DNA from: Alcaligenes faecalis
GTDB taxonomy: Bacteria > Pseudomonadota > Gammaproteobacteria > Burkholderiales > Burkholderiaceae_B
Reading direction: 5' to 3'
DNA length: 64,000 bases
Assembly: GCF_041521385.1 (NCBI RefSeq)
Contig: NZ_CP168006.1
Span: 4,039,648 to 4,103,647 of the forward strand
Part shown: one piece after another, positions 63,546 through 64,000 of the stretch
Layout of the letters: every line of letters begins with the position of its first letter
How positions within the stretch are numbered: the first letter of the stretch is position 1
Notes under the pieces: generated by a model
The model's database searches: none
What the model saw: the letters and a program-made list of their open reading frames with translations, nothing else
What the model was told of the DNA's origin: nothing
Position numbers and translations under genes: made by a program

Positions 63546-64000
63546 ATGAAAATAAGTACAGCGTCAGTCCTAGCAATTGCAATTACGTTAGCCAGTACAA
63601 ATGCAACACTGGCCCAAACAAGCATGAACTATAAGGATGACACAAAAGATCATCTGCAATGGCGACCCATGGCTATAGCTTCATTTAATTACGGAAAAAT
63701 AAATGTTCCTGATGTATCGCGTGCAGATATGAACCTAGCCAGAACCGTCTGGAATCAAGAAATCAACTCTGCCCCCCTGGACGATGACGGAACAAAACTG
63801 CCTTCTTTCATCTTAGTTAGCTCAGTTACGAATCAAGGTGTGCAGTACACATTTTCAATCTTTAGTTCAGCTGGGACACCAGGATGCATAGAGCCTGGTA
63901 ATGGCAGTGGGATTGAAGACATGTACGAGACATGCCCATTGCGAGTGACAGAATTTCAAGGTTCTCAGTCGCGCACTCAAGAGTTTCAGAACTATTGTCA
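63546..64000 (+). CDS. Exported hypothetical protein (3' truncated by window edge)
   Basis: The frame from ATG 63546 stays open to the last base (151 codons). AAAAGGAATAGGAA gives a ribosome binding site. It begins with a signal peptide, MKISTASVLAIAITLASTN, cleaved near TLAQT, then a polar domain with WRPMAIASFNYGKINVPDVSRADM and several cysteines in the visible part (GTPGCIEPG, YETCPLRV, QNYC). Codon use and GC are lower than the tra genes. It lies 22 bases after the DsbC-like gene, suggesting it could be a disulfide-bonded client. Not recognised. Confidence 0.7.
   Translation, partial: MKISTASVLAIAITLASTNATLAQTSMNYKDDTKDHLQWRPMAIASFNYGKINVPDVSRADMNLARTVWNQEINSAPLDDDGTKLPSFILVSSVTNQGVQYTFSIFSSAGTPGCIEPGNGSGIEDMYETCPLRVTEFQGSQSRTQEFQNYC

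Noticed and set aside
1..64000. CRISPR arrays, rRNA and tRNA genes, complete insertion sequences
   Set aside because: No regularly spaced repeats, no rRNA/tRNA signature and no transposase frame with terminal repeats was seen in reading the window.

Overview
The window looks like the chromosome of a betaproteobacterium of the Alcaligenaceae (Alcaligenes-like), judged from the gene content (LivHMGF transporter, Epd-like dehydrogenase, FumC, DUF4148 protein, YtoQ, PurT, polyphosphate:AMP phosphotransferase), the moderately high GC and the protein style. This taxonomic call is from recognition, not from a search. No rRNA, tRNA or CRISPR array was seen.

Positions 1 to about 32,000 are ordinary chromosome. 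A truncated liv operon ends at a clear terminator. It is followed by a membrane protein, a glutathione S-transferase, an S9 peptidase, a tight three-gene cluster (D-2-hydroxyacid dehydrogenase, SDR, Epd-like), fumC, a soluble sugar dehydrogenase, a universal stress gene with an FNR box, cytochrome c, an MFS exporter, an ankyrin protein, two LysR regulators, a copper P-type ATPase under a MerR/CueR-type promoter, YtoQ, a cyclase and a DsbA/FrnE-like protein. A divergent tyrosine recombinase/KfrA pair shares a perfect 12-bp-arm palindrome. A multicopper oxidase with a Met-rich loop, purT and a tandem PPK2 enzyme close this part.

At 32,092-32,119 lies a sequence closely resembling the bacterial dif site. 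Immediately beyond it, everything belongs to an integrative and conjugative element (ICE) of the PFGI-1/ICEclc type (MPF-G, MobH relaxase). A leftward pair (relaxase TraI and a small gene) is separated by a 0.5-kb control region, with a 15-bp perfect inverted repeat, from a rightward transfer operon. That operon runs PilL-like, membrane protein, TIGR03759, lytic transglycosylase, TIGR03765, TraD, TIGR03747, RAQPRD, TIGR03758, TIGR03745, TIGR03750, TIGR03746, TIGR03749, TIGR03752, TIGR03751, TraC-type ATPase, TIGR03757, TIGR03756, TIGR03755, small membrane protein, TraG-N. Most junctions overlap or nearly overlap, so the set behaves as one long operon building the mating channel, ending at a hairpin at 56,529-56,560.

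From 56,800 the ICE carries cargo of visibly lower GC: a C5-cytosine methyltransferase with an overlapping uncharacterised 554-aa partner (probably a restriction endonuclease), a MazEF pair, and small unknowns. A SprT-like metalloprotease, a PH-domain membrane protein, a DsbC-like disulfide protein and a secreted protein cut by the window edge follow. The right end of the ICE and any integrase lie outside the window.

The most interesting points are the dif-like site at the chromosome/ICE boundary, which suggests Xer-mediated integration; a palindromic operator shared by the transfer operon and the SprT gene; and the uncharacterised restriction-like cassette.
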